Positions 40,481-51,790 are shown, counted from the stretch's first letter. The stretch is 64,000 nucleotides of DNA from Unio delphinus (GCA_029339505.1 JAQISU010000182.1:1232501-1296500); one strand, 5' to 3'. The notes: generated by a model from the sequence alone, not told the origin. Translations and numbers: made by a program.

Positions 40481-40681
40481 TTGCGTAATAAATTTACTGA
40501 TGATGCTTTAACGGCAATCGATAAAACTGATCTAACAGCGTTTCCAGCTCTTGTTGTTATGACGTATGAAAATAGAAGAAAAAAAATGAGGTCAAAATAT
40601 GAAAAATATATTTTCAGTCCAAAGAACTGGACAGAGGTATTTTATAAAAATAAAAATAAAACAAGTCGAATCGACAAATAG
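40481..40681 (+). pseudogene. small open segment, Polinton-like block
   Basis: About 67 codons with DLRNKF-like start region (RNKFTDDALTAIDKTDLTAF), then PALVVMTYENRRKKMRSKYE and a lysine-rich end. Codon composition looks protein-like and it precedes further plus-strand fragments that can be assigned to the element. Function unknown. Placement in the element is inferred from strand and position only. Confidence 0.35.
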
Positions 40682-40777
40682 GTGCATCTTATATACAAAT
40701 CATCTTTGCGGTTTAAAGGTGTATGGTCAATATGAAGAAGAAACCAAACAGCAAAAAATGAAAGAACGAAATAAAGA

Positions 40778-41036
40778 ATGAAACTGCATAAACCAAAAGA
40801 GAAGATAATTCTTCCATCCGTTCAAAAATTAATTGATAAATTTGAACCAGAAACGTTTGAAAAAAATTAAAGATATGGATGATGATCAATTAACTAAATA
40901 TGCTGCAAATGATTCAAATTATTCTTCTGAGATGTTACAAAAATACTTGGGACTTCACGAACATGATTATCGTAAAATGTTCTTTAGAATTCGTTATAAT
41001 AAGGGTAGTATTAGTAGGAATGATCCAGATTTTTAA
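40778..41036 (+). pseudogene. small frameshifted gene, Polinton-like block
   Basis: An ATG at 40778 opens a frame (MKLHKPKEKIILPSVQKL) that shifts by one base in a run of A at about 40860 and then continues as DMDDDQLTKYAANDSNYSSE and LQKYLGLHEHDYRKMFFRIR to a stop at 41034-41036. That is about 86 residues in all, acidic then basic. I recognise no family. The upstream open segment ends across the ATG, which would fit tightly packed genes. One indel marks it as broken. Confidence 0.4.
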
Positions 41037-41039
41037 ACG

Positions 41040-41700
41040 TTTTCTGCAAAAGCAGATCAACTACAAAGAAACGAGAAAAGATAATATGATCCTCATGGCG
41101 CTGTTGGAAGTGATATTCCAAGCACTGGGGGGGATTGGTATTATTGCCTGTCCTAATAATATTCTTTCTGACATAGTACGATTATACATTATAATTCACC
41201 AGAAATACTTAATAAAGCTGCTGATATTTGTCGACGATCATTGCAAGGTCCTATCATGGATATAGGCATATACCGGGAACTTACCGATGATCTCGTTGAT
41301 GATTATCATAGTCATTAGACGTAACAGTAACAAATGAGTTGATCATACATCAACGACACCGTGGAACCGTAATGGTTAGAGTAACAAATTTACGATTACT
41401 TGTAGAAACTTTATCGATGAAAGCTATTAATGTTATTGGTGAAACAATTCATGTTGATATTTGTAATGTTGCCAGTAAGGCCTTTATTGCAGCCACGGAA
41501 AAACTAACACGACTAATACGACGAAAACCGCAGCCAATGAAACTGACAAGTAGTGAAATTATCCCCGGGAATGTCAGTAAAATAATACAAAAGCCGCAAA
41601 TCAGATATTAGCATACTTGACTGTCGAAACGTCCAGAAGAAGAAAACAATATAAATATACGTCTGATAGCAGGAAGTGGTCTTCGTGTTCCCTGGGCAAA
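41040..41700 (+). pseudogene. decayed open segments between small genes and capsid-like gene
   Basis: Coding-like stretches in shifting frames: NKAADICRRSLQGPIMDIGI followed by YRELTDDLVDDYH (about 41210-41310), then a frame at 41339-41611 ending in a Lys/Thr/Pro-rich region. There are many indels. I cannot name a family. It is probably one or two small structural or membrane-type genes of the same element. Confidence 0.35.
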
Positions 41701-41742
41701 GGCAAGACAACCATGATTTAGATCAACGTAGTTATAATAAAA

Positions 41743-43060
41743 ATGTTAAAACGTGTGTCACACACAGCATTTGAGATGGATGCACAGGTTCTTAAAGATG
41801 AATCGATACTTGATTATCAATTTTATTCTTCTGATGCAAGACAGCCAAATCAACGAGGCATTATTGAACTACAAGTTCAGGATGCAAATATATATTTTTT
41901 ACCCGCGGAATCATGTATCAAAGTAAAAGGTGAACTTATTAACAAAATTGATGTTTCAGCATATAACGATGATGTTATGGCTGGTTTTGTTAACAATTGA
42001 AGTATCCTTTGTTTGATAGTGCTACATATATAATTCATGGAAGAAATATCGAAACGATTGAAAATGATGTTGATGTTGCTACAATGATAATATGCCTAAC
42101 TAGATATGTTGATTTTTATACAGTTAGTTGCTCCATCAATGCTGTTTGCTAAATATGCCTCTAATAAACCTAATAATAGAAACGTAACTATCGGTAATGC
42201 AAGCAATACTACAGGAGCTGCGGAAATACCAGCAGTACAATCGATAAATGATAATTTCTACTTAGGATTCTTTACAATCGTAGACATTTTTATGTGCAAT
42301 TCAACTATCTTACATGTTCGTATTTTTTTTCCGAGCCAAGCATACAGTTGTACTCGTACGAAAAGGTGATGATAATGATGTTATATGGCGACCCGGAGGC
42401 GATGCCGGTAAAGTATTATCATCAAAACGCTAATTGTGGACTCCAGTAATGACTCCATCAATAACTGAAGAAGAAGAAGTATTATCATGTATGGATACAT
42501 GCGGTAAATCATTGCTAACAACAACAACATATAGTATTTAAGGTAATATTAACGGTATATGTACTTGGCATATAACATCATACCAAGGTGTTTCTATGCC
42601 ACGACATATTGGTGTAACGCTACAAGATCATACGCGATTAAATTCTAAAGAGCGAACTAATATGATATTTGACAAACTCAGCGTTCCTGAATTCTCACTA
42701 AGAATAACCATCTGAATATATTTTACTTAATTTTTTGGACAGAACCAAGTAGCACGTGCATACAGCAATGTTTGATGTAATTTATAGGGCCTGATAATAA
42801 TTTAGATACCGTCTGCAAATATCACAACTATATGTTCAAAATCTATATCCGATCTTGTGATTTTCGTTGGAACATCTTGATTTAACCAGACAGACATTCG
42901 TTGATACACATTTTCGAGCTCCCGTAACTCTTCCGGCTGCTCTAGACCCCTTTATCCTTAAATTCCGAGCAATCGCTGTTATATTTAGTGACAAATCGAT
43001 GCTACTTGAAGGTGAGTGCCACTGATGCACCAGTAGAAAATTCGTAACACAATTATATCA
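41743..43060 (+). pseudogene. Polinton/adintovirus-like capsid-like protein, broken
   Basis: About 1.3 kb, the right size for a ~440-residue protein, in at least four frame segments. The first (41743-42000) contains ILDYQFYSSDARQPNQRG and ANIYFLPAESCIKVKGEL. The next, after a frameshift, contains YPLFDSATYIIHGRNIETIE and ICLTRYVDFYT. A third, near 42345-42420, has HTVVLVRKGDDNDVIWRPGG and DAGKV. Later come GVSMPRHIGVTLQDHTRLN and, near 42960-43020, ILKFRAIAVIFSDKSMLLEG. These blocks, in this order, are familiar to me from a family of intronless proteins encoded by Polinton- or adintovirus-like elements of marine invertebrates. The capsid role is inferred from gene order (next to an adenain-type protease) rather than shown. 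Stops and indels rule out a functional product. Confidence 0.55.
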
Positions 43061-43065
43061 CTAGT

Positions 43066-43590
43066 AATATTATAGATGTCATATGATCATATCAATGTTA
43101 CTCTGACTCCGGGTCAGATTGAAAACTACAAACCGCGTCAGTGAAAAATCCGGAACTACAATGACACTAAAACACAGTCAGATTACAGATGATCAGAATA
43201 ATTTGTCACTGATAGAAAGAGAGCGGAAAAAATAAATGATGCTAAACATGACATAACCAGAATCCGACTTACTCTATCAGCTAGGATCTATATCAGATAT
43301 AACTAAATCAGGTTGTATATTTCCACTTCATGATGCAATACCAGTATTAATCTCAGCAACTGCCCCTGCTGTCGCAAAAGCTGCTGATCTTGGGGAAGTC
43401 TGGACAGCGGCGGAAATGGCATTAAAGAAAGCAACGGGGCGAAGATATAAAAAGACGAAAAGGTCTAAGATTTCCAGAGACCCCAAAATGGTACAGAATA
43501 GGTATGAGACTACCCGGGATGATGTAATAACATCAATGTCAAATTTTGATTTCATCGATGATGCTGATAAACTAAAAATGAAAAAATGTT
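43066..43590 (+). pseudogene. small structural-type protein upstream of the protease, broken
   Basis: An ATG at about 43067 starts MSYDHINVTLTPGQIENYKP, followed by a stop and frame changes. It continues through a hydrophobic Ala-rich stretch (HDAIPVLISATAPAVAKAAD), then a very basic stretch (KKATGRRYKKTKRSK) and an acidic tail just before the protease start. A membrane-active segment followed by a basic tail recalls minor capsid proteins of adenovirus-related elements, but that is inference. It carries at least two stops. Confidence 0.45.
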
Positions 43591-43906
43591 AGAGGTGTTT
43601 TTTATGCGAGACCAGTTACCTTCCAATACAAACAGATCTGAAACCGGTATCATTAATCTCGATGATTCTACCGGACCTGGAACTCACTGGACCGTATGGG
43701 TTAGCAACGCCAAATGAATATATCGAGTATGTCAATCGTCACAAAGTTACCATATGGTATGTATCAATAACAACACAGACAATAACTGACTCACCAATAT
43801 GCGCCCGGGAAGTAATTGGTGTACTCGAATATGTATCAAAATCAACCAAAACACCTCATAAATGTGTACATGAGTACACGAGTAATCGCTTCTTAAAGAG
43901 ATCTTA
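43571..43906 (+). pseudogene. adenain-type (C5) cysteine protease, frameshifted
   Basis: The frame NLDDSTGPGTHWTVWVSNAK carries the GTHW motif with the likely catalytic histidine (codon 43685-43687). A second frame, starting at 43662, then reads GPYGLATPNEYIEYVNR and TDSPICAREVIGVLEYVS, where Cys (codon 43800-43802) sits at the position of the nucleophile. The two halves lie in different frames, so an indel of this gene falls between 43690 and 43705. About 15-20 residues that would hold the acidic third residue appear to be missing. Proteases of this type process capsid proteins in adenoviruses and are a hallmark of Polintons and adintoviruses. The product would be about 110 residues here, against roughly 200 for the family. 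Confidence 0.65.
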
Positions 43907-43924
43907 GAGTATAACGGTAGCTAG

Positions 43925-44424
43925 TTACCCACCACAGGAATATCACAAGATAGTGTAAATAAAATCATCAATCACGAGCTATCCGAACTGTTAAATCTTG
44001 CAAATGTGGATCCAAACTAATTGTTTTATATGAAAATACGTAATGAATATTGAAAACGATAAATCTTTCATTAAATGATATAATCGTTAACATTAATGTG
44101 GTAACCAAAAACATTATAGCCGTGTTCGATATCAACGGGGAATATAAAACCCGGTGTTAGATTTTCAACTGTATCGGATAATATTCGCACCCGAGTGCAA
44201 ATTTCCGGTTATACAATGCCAGGCAAATTCAACATGAACGGGAATAAATTAGAAATCCAGTATCCGACAAGGATGCGGCAACATAAAATTATTTAGATGT
44301 TAACTACAGCACCGTAAAGATAAAAGTATCAACACTGCCGACCGAGTATGATGTTCATATTAACGCGTTTGTATGTCTCGGTAGAGATGTTAGAAAAATG
44401 GCTGAAGTCGCAGATAGTTTATAT
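43925..44424 (+). pseudogene. element gene split by a hAT insertion, left part
   Basis: Coding-like stretches in shifting frames: GVRFSTVSDNIRTRVQISGY and TMPGKFNMNGNKLEIQYPTR (about 44155-44280), then STVKIKVSTLPTEYDVHINA and LGRDVRKMAEVADSLY, which runs straight into the hAT terminus at 44425. The sequence resumes at 46683 after the transposon. I do not recognise the family. A beta-rich structural protein would fit the composition, but this is inference. Confidence 0.45.
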
Positions 44425-46682
44425 TAGGGGTGCACAATAAGGTAGTGTGAGTAGATCGCGTAGCATTAAAAAAAAAATAGACGTCAGCCTATCACCCATC
44501 CCCAATATGGCACTATAAAACTGTGGGCACTGCGCATGCACAAACAACGACGCCAAGTGCAGCAAAACCAACACGCCAGCTAGCGAGTTGCCAAGTTAGC
44601 CTCCAAATTTTAGTCCTCGGTTTTTTCTCTTAAACTTAAGAAAGGGTATGAAAATGAGTGGAGGAGCTGGACCAAGTAAGAAGCCAAATACTTATCACTT
44701 TCATACGGAATGAGAGGAGAACTTTTTTTGTCACTATGTTATTTTCGAAGTGCATTTGCCTCATCTGTCAGTCTACTATCGCACTACCAAAGAAGGGAAA
44801 TGTGGAGCGGCATTTTCGGACTGTTCATAAAAACTACGACACCGAATTCCCACCGACAAGCGAGCTGAAAAGGAGAAAGGTGAAGGAACTAAAATGCCAG
44901 TTGTCCGGGCTGCAGTCATTTTTCTCACAGCTAACTTCAAAAGCGAAAGCCGCCATCGAAGCATCTTTCCGGGTGAGTCATTTCATCGTTAAAAACAAGA
45001 AGTTCTTCCAAGACGGAGAGATGGTAAAAGAGGCATTCGTTGAAGCAGCTGACTCATTGTAGCGAGACTTTAAAAACAAGGCAGAAATATTATCTTCGAT
45101 CAAAGCTCTCCAGTTATCAAGAACTACAGTTACACGGCGCAGTGCAGCCATGGCCGAGGATTTGACCAGGCAACTTTGGAAGGACATCGCAGATTGCGAG
45201 TGTTTCTCACTGCAGTTGGACGAAGCTACAGACGTGAGTGACACAGCCCAGTTGTGCATTTTTATTCGAATGGTGTTTACTGATATCACTGCTAAAGAAG
45301 AGCTGTTAATATTACTGCCCATGAAAGAACAAACACGAGGAGAGGATATATTTCAGTCTTTCAAAAACTATATCGAGAAATCCCAGCTCCCAGTGTACAA
45401 ATTAGTGTCCATCACCACGGATGGAGCGCCCGCAATGGTTGACCGCTTGAATGGATTTATTGCCAAGTGCAGGGGTGACGATGCTTTCCCGGACTTCCTC
45501 AATTACCACTGCATAATACACCAACAAGCGTTATGTGCTAAAATGCTCAACATGGAAGAGATCATAGATGTGGCAACGAAGATCGCCTGTTCTATTCGCG
45601 CCAGAGCTCTTCAAAGACGGCTATTCCGTGTACATCTGGAGAAGGCTGACTGCAACCACTCTGAGTTGTTGCTACACACTGACGTGAGATGACTTAGTCG
45701 AGGGAAATTCCTGCAAAGATTTCGAGAGCTCGCTCCAGAGATTAAGGAGTTTTTCCATATAGCGGGACATGCAGAATACAAGCATCTAAATGACTGTCAG
45801 TAGCTGTTAGACTTGGCATTTTTAACCGATCTAACAAACATGTTGAATGACCTTAATCTAGAGCTGCAGGGAAAAGACAAAACAGTGATCAATATGATCA
45901 GCTCAGTTAATGCTTTTAAACGCAAAATGCAACATCTCTCTTCAAAGATGAAGCGCCATGATTTGGCAAACTTCCAGAACCTGGCATCGGAGTTGGAGAT
46001 GCAAGGGAAGGCGTGTGTGTAGCTTGACAGTGCACGCTACTGATTGACAATTGTCTGTCAGAGTTTGACAGACGCTTTCAAGACTTTTCTTTGCTCGAGC
46101 CAGTCGCTACATTCATGTGCTATCCTTTTCAGGAAGATGCTGAGGTTGATTCACTCGCATCAAAAATTGCAACACTGTTTCACCCGATCTCTTCTGGAGT
46201 GGAAGATGAGATTTTGACACTACAAGCCGACATTCAGCTGAAGTCCAGAGCTCATGGACAGTTCTGGAACTTACTCATAGAGGAAAAGTACCCCAACATG
46301 AGGAAATGTGCTACCTCCTTGACTGCATTTTTCGGCTACACTTACCTATATGAGTCAACCTTTTCCCACATTAAGTCCAAGTATCGTTCCACCATGACTG
46401 ATGATCATTTGGAATTGAGCTTAAGACTGGCTCTCAGCAGCTACTGTCCGGACTATGCATCCGTGGCTGATTCCATCCAGTGCAAGTCATCAGAGTAAGG
46501 TAATGACAAAAAATGTACATAGTTTATTGTGTTGTGCAATATGTACTCATGCGGTTATGCAAGGTACATTAACATACAATATTCATAAATAAATATATGT
46601 TTCCATTTTTGTGGTAGGTAAATTGTTTTGGCTTGGTCATTTTATAGGTAGCTCGCATGTTGAAGAAGTGTGTGCACCCCTG
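44425..46682 (+). mobile_element. hAT-superfamily DNA transposon, 2258 bp, nested
   Basis: The left end reads TAGGGGTGCACA and the right end, on the opposite strand, CAGGGGTGCACA. These are 12-bp terminal inverted repeats matching except at the first base, and CAGGG is the usual hAT end. The 8 bases outside are GTTTATAT (44417-44424) and GTTTACAT (46683-46690), a hAT-length target-site duplication with one mismatch. Inside is a BED-type hAT transposase. The insertion lies within a Polinton-like element gene, so it came later. The decayed transposase makes it non-autonomous now. Confidence 0.93.
44648..46497 (+). pseudogene. hAT transposase (ZBED5/GTF2IRD2-like), broken
   Basis: The likely start is ATG 44648 (MKMSGGAGPSKKPNTYHFHT), with a frameshift near the T run at about 44730. 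The second frame gives a BED-type zinc finger, CLICQSTIALPKKGNVERHF with RTVH. Next comes FRVSHFIVKNKKFFQDGEMV, then the catalytic core LQLDEATDVSDTAQL (45220-45265) and SITTDGAPAMVDRLNGFIAK (about 45410-45470), followed by CIIHQQALCAK. In-frame stops fall near 45060, 45690, 45801 and 46020. After one more frameshift (46022-46091) the C-terminal dimerisation region reads FGYTYLYESTFSHIKSKYRS. The order and spacing are those of the hAT clade that was co-opted in vertebrates as ZBED5, FAM200 and GTF2IRD2. No functional protein is expected. Confidence 0.93.
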
Positions 46683-46960
46683 GTTTACATGGTACTCAGT
46701 TAAGTGTTGTCATGAAACTTTCTGATATAAAGGCAAGTATTGACACGATTAAACAATCACAGAATAATATTTTAGTGACTGAAAGGATTCATAAGGTTAA
46801 AATACCACATCAACAAAATAATAATACCGTGTACTCGGTACAGTGGGGATATTTCACCTGGACACCTAAACATAACACCTCTCAAATTACTGCATGTGAT
46901 CGAGGTATATACAGATTAACAGTGATTTCACCTATACAGATTAATGTCTCATAAAGTGTA
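46683..46960 (+). pseudogene. element gene split by a hAT insertion, right part
   Basis: Directly after the target-site copy the sequence regains coding character: KLSDIKASIDTIKQSQNNIL, then NTVYSVQWGYFTWTPKHNTS and CDRGIYRLTVISPIQINVS, ending at a stop near 46953. It may be the same gene as the left part or the next one. A coiled stretch followed by a beta-rich domain would fit a fibre- or trimer-type structural protein, but I do not recognise it. Confidence 0.4.
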
Positions 46961-46999
46961 TCCAATGAAATTAATAATGTGAGTGTGATGATATGAAAT

Positions 47000-48215
47000 A
47001 GATCCACTGAAACATATGAATAGCACCCATCAGTGACAATTTAGCATCAGCGTTAATCACATGGTATGCATAATTTGTAATTCATTTAAGCTCATACTAT
47101 AATGAACATTCAAATGTATCTATACAATCAAGTGCGTGAATTGCAAACTAGCTAAATAATATCATTGACGAGTACAGTTTAAAAAATATCGCAGGCGTTT
47201 AGTTTTAGTTGATATAATTGTATATTTAGTTTCATCTGTTATTGCTAGAACAGGTTTCCTAAAATAACACCATTAGGTATGGTACAGGTAGTTGTAACAA
47301 TTTGTGTTTCAGCGGATTCAGCAATCGCTGGTATTCTTAATATTATTGCAAGAATATATCTACATGTAGCGAAATAACAATACGATTATATAATAAAGTC
47401 GAATGACTCTGCGGCTGCATATTCCGAATTATTTTCGTTGATATCATCGATTCTTAGCGACGAAATAATATCAGATAACGCGTTCTCAGCGATGATTAAG
47501 ATTTACGATGAAGCAACATCAGATTTAGAAAATAACAATAATAATAATAATGTCGCAAAAACGTCTACCACAGATCGTTACGAATACAACTCCACCAAGG
47601 ATAACAATGATATCAATAGTTTCTACTAACCCTGAATTTAGCGTAAACTTTCCAACTTCAATTTTACCAGCAAAATAAATTTCATTTGCTCAGTCAAAAA
47701 CGTGTATATTATAGCTGTCCAAATATCCCGTCAAAATCATTCGAGTCAAAAAATTCATTGGTATTTGCACACACAAAACCAGATGGAACACCCGCTTGGA
47801 TCGTTATTGGGATATCAAAAGGATCTTATCAAATCGAATAAATAATGGATGAATTTCAGTGCATAATTAAATATATTACAGGAAAATAATCAAGCATAGC
47901 TATAACAGCCCACGATCCATCGTTATCAGCCGCGATAGAGATAATTTGCAAGATGATGTGGTGGATATGTATCAATCATCAATTAGAACGGTTTTAGGAT
48001 GGTCTGAATATAAAGGACCTCTAGAACCCACCCAGGTTGATTTTAACCAATCGTATTGGGAAATGGCTCCATCATACAAAGACCGTTTACTGAAACAAAA
48101 CGCAGTTTTGGTTTACTGGTTTCAATTTTTATATAAGGCTTCTGTAGTTTGGAAGTTTGGTGAACATGATGGAACTGAAACTACGTTTATTCGCTTAGAT
48201 GAAATTCCTAGATAG
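47000..48215 (+). pseudogene. further Polinton-like small genes, decayed
   Basis: Several plus-strand open segments: 47438-47629 (DEIISDNAFSAMIKIYDEAT, then an Asn run), about 47700-47900 (NSLVFAHTKPDGTPAWIVIG, KGSYQIE, then MDEFQCIIKYITGK and AITAHDPSLSAAIEI in shifting frames) and 47946-48215 (SSIRTVLGWSEYKGPLEPTQ, then YWEMAPSYKDRLLKQ). The middle and last segments look like one protein broken by indels. Blocks like SIRTVLGW recur in late structural-type genes of related elements, in my recollection. The function is not known to me. The block ends at 48215 and the tail of a LINE starts at 48283. Confidence 0.45.
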
Positions 48216-48282
48216 TTAAGAATTATTAATTAATAAAATAAGCGACAGCGAAAGCAACTACAGCCAAGTTTCACTGAATATA

Positions 48283-48287
48283 TTTTG

Positions 48288-48339
<52 letters not shown>

Positions 48340-49922
48340 GACTTTGTATAGCGCCTAATCTTACGAAGCTCTAAGCGTTTTACAACATCAATAATGATAT
48401 GACTACACTACAGAACAAAAATGACAAAAACAATGAAATTGGAAAACATAAAAACATGCTGAAAACATATAAGATACAAAACATGATTAGGTCACCAAGT
48501 TTGTCCCTGCAGTCGAAACAGGTGAGTCTTCAGAGCACTCTTAAAATGGACCACTGTGTCTTTGTGTCTAATTTCAATGGGCAATTCGCTCCACGTTGCC
48601 GGGCCCTGGTGTGCAAACGAACGTTGTCCATATGACTTTGTTTTCACTTTGGGAACAATGAGTATACGATTATCAGAAGAAGAGCGTAAGGATCTAGCTG
48701 GTGTATACACATGGATGAGGCTGGATAGGTATGTTGGACTGGAGTCTGTCATTGAAACATAGCACAGAGAACAAATTTGTGTTTGATTCTGTATCGAATT
48801 GATAGCCAATGTATGGTACAGAGCAGTGGTTAGGTGTGGTCTGATCGAGGTACTCTAAAGATGATCCGTGCAGCTGTGTTTTGAACTTTTTGAAGTTACT
48901 GGAGTAAATATTGTGCTGAGCCAGACAGAATTGAGTTACAATAGTCCAGTCTTGAAAACACTAATGAACACACAAGTGTTTTAGTGGCATCAACTGAAAG
49001 ATATTTACGAATGGAACTGATGCGTCTCAATTCAAGATATGCAGCCTTGCATATGTTCATGACATGTTGGTGCAATGTGAGAGTACTGTCTAGAGTAACG
49101 CATAGGTTCCGTACTGACTGTGAGAACTTAATGTTGGTGTTGCTGATATTTATTGTCTGAGGTAAAGGATGTGGATGAAAAAGTCTTTGTGTTGTGATCA
49201 GAATAGCCTCAGTTTTATCATCATTCATCTGCAGCTTGTTACATGTCATCCATGATTTCACATCAGAAATGCAATTCTCCACTCCATCTACTGGATGGTA
49301 GCATCAACTTCAGTTGGGTGGCTAGACTTATATATTTGGGTGTCATCAGAATACAATTGGTGCGACACTGGGTGATGACCTATGACACTTGAGAGCGGCT
49401 GAGTATACAGAATGAATAGAACAGGTCCAACAACAGATCCCTGTGGAACACCACAACATACGTCAACTGGGCTGGAGTGTATTCCATTTGCAGATATAAT
49501 TTATGTCCTGTTAACTAAGTAGGACTTGAAACACTGTAAGGCTATATTCTGAATGCCAAATACATGCTGGAGACAGTGAAGTAATATATCATGGTCTATT
49601 GTGTCACATGCTGCAGATAAATCCAGGAGTGAGGACTGTAATCTTTCCACTATCCCAAACAGAAAGAATGTCACCAAATACTTTCATAAGAGTAGTTTCC
49701 GTACTGTGGCAAAGGCGATATACAGACTGTACATTGCTAAAAATACTGTTTGAATTCAAAGGAGATGCAAGTTGAGTTAGAACCACATTTTCTACGATTT
49801 TTGATATAAATGGGAGATTATAAACTGGCCGGTAGTTCTTTAAATCGTTATGGTCCAGTGTTGGTTTCTTCAGCAATGGCTTTAGGATGGCAGTTTTGAA
49901 AAATGATGGGAATTCCCCTGAT

Positions 49923-49988
<66 letters not shown>

Positions 49989-51345
49989 TTAATAACATCA
50001 GTTAGTGAAGGCAATATATTGGGTTTAAGAACTCAAGCAGCAGTCATGTCGGAATTGGATCAAGTTCACAAGAATTTGGTGCACTTTTCATCACGATTGT
50101 CCGTATTAAATCAATAGAAACAGGTTCAAATGCTCCTAAGGGTTGTCGCTGAAATTCTGCATCATAACTGTATGGTGACGAATCAGTTGAAATTGTGCTG
50201 TCAAGCGAATCTCTAATGGTTTGTACTTTGTCATCGAAGAAATTTGCAAATTGGTCTGGTAGATCTAGTGGAGAGAAGGTTGTTGGTGTACATTTGTTCA
50301 TTGACATTAGTTTGTTAGTTATCTCGAAGAGCTCTTTGCAGCTGCAACTCTCCGTGATCTTAGTACTGTAGTGGGGTGATTTGGCTAAATAGACTATGTT
50401 TGTGACGTTCTTCTTAGACGCTTCGTAGATTTGTTTATGAATAGTGAGTCTGGTGGAAAGCCAAAGCCTCTGCTTTTCGGCGATATCTTTTAGCAGTGGG
50501 AAGCTGGTCCCTAACACTGCAGTACCATGGAGAACACTTTCTTATTGATACTCTGCATTTGGTGGCTGCGGCATGTTTTTCAAGCAATGAACGCAGGCAG
50601 TTATCAAGTTGTTCCGCTGTTGGATGTAAGAAAATTGTTAGGTTTACTTGGATGTCATGCATGAATTTGGTTCTATTTATCATACGGAGGTTTCTCTTAG
50701 TAGCACATAGAGGTGGAGGGACTGATACGTCATATGGCATACAATGCAGAGGTGATCCGATGCAAGTTCATGGGATACAAGGATGGATTGCAGAATATTA
50801 TCTTCAGGTCTATAAAGAAATATGTCTAAAATGTGACCAAGTTTACGGGTAGGTTGGTTAACTGACTGTTTAAGATTGAAAACATGAATGGAATCTAGGA
50901 GTTTTGACATGTATGGTTGACCAGAACAGTCAAAGTGAAGGTTGAAATCTCCAAGAATAATTAGGTTGCCACCTATCGAAATTCCATACCCTAGAAGATT
51001 TGGAAACTGCTCCAAAAAGAGAGATTCAGTAAGCTTGTTTTTTCTACTAGGAGGAGGACGGTAGAGACAGAAAAAATGGACTGACCTTTGTTCCAGTGTG
51101 AGCGTTGTTTGGACTAGTTCAAACAATGTTTGGCAGAAATTGAAAGCTGTGTTGTACTTAAGGCATTTGATCATGGAATTCTTTGTAATTACAGAAATTC
51201 CACCTCCGCGAGAGTTGCGGGAGAACGACTTGATGGAGTAATCGCTGGGTGTTAAATCAGCACACTTACATTCATCACCTGCGGAATGTAACAAAGTTTC
51301 TGTCAGGAAGAAGACGTCAATGGTAACTGAAGTTATAGTCACGTA
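48283..51345 (-). mobile_element. L2/CR1-like LINE, nearly complete ORF2, (ATT)n tail
   Basis: Minus strand, 5' to 3': an APE-type endonuclease (51342-50680) with DVFFLTETLL, NLIILGDFNLHFD and ELASDHLCIV; a linker region (50740-50044); and a reverse transcriptase with LKPLLKKPTLDHNDLKNYRP (about 49810-49880), LDLSAACDTIDHDILLHCLQ (about 49565-49625) and the active site YSDD in place of YADD (49342-49353), followed by TQIYKSSHPTEVD. C-terminal blocks are SWMTCNKLQMNDDKTEAILI, RLDYCNSILSG and WSELPIEIRHKDTVVHFKSA. It ends GCGCTATACAAAGTCCTC and then (ATT)n, seen as (AAT)n at 48288-48336. Several frameshifts and a GA microsatellite at 49922-49986 break the frame. The upstream gag-like ORF1 is absent, so it is 5'-truncated at about 51345. 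Confidence 0.92.
49922..49986. repeat. (GA)n microsatellite inside the LINE
   Basis: A GA run of about 32 units, one interrupted by GG, lying between linker and reverse transcriptase on the minus strand. It pads the frame with Leu-Ser residues and must have grown after or during insertion. Confidence 0.95.
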
Positions 51346-51428
51346 TCACACTTTTAAAACTCGTCAGCACAGCTAATATAAGAAGTTAACGCGATGATAT
51401 CATTACAGAAATTGAAATATTAAATCAG

Positions 51429-51495
<67 letters not shown>

Positions 51496-51650
51496 GGGGG
51501 GGGGTGCTGATTCGATCAGAGTTCGTAGTTATTCTTTTCTTAATAACTGCCTCAATAAATGGCATGAGTTCTATACAATAAAAAATGTTATCTGAAGTTA
51601 TAGTCACGTATCACACTTTTAAGACTCGTCAGCACAGCTAATACAGTAAA
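51327..51650. repeat. 54-bp direct repeat flanking a (TA)n and G run
   Basis: TGAAGTTATAGTCACGTATC, ACACTTTTAAAACTCGTCAG and CACAGCTAATA occur at about 51330-51381 and again at about 51594-51646 with one mismatch. Between them are (TA)n at 51430-51493 and a run of G to 51502. It overlaps the 5' edge of the LINE. Two direct copies about 265 bp apart could be a local duplication. Confidence 0.85.
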
Positions 51651-51707
51651 AGCCAAGAGAAAATTACTTCTGGACTTCAACATATGTTATTGCATTTGAA
51701 AGAAATA

Positions 51708-51710
<3 letters not shown>

Positions 51711-51786
<76 letters not shown>
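51711..51786. repeat. (TA)n microsatellite
   Basis: About 38 TA dinucleotides. The following 700 bases to 52500 show nothing recognisable. Confidence 0.98.
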
Positions 51787-51790
<4 letters not shown>

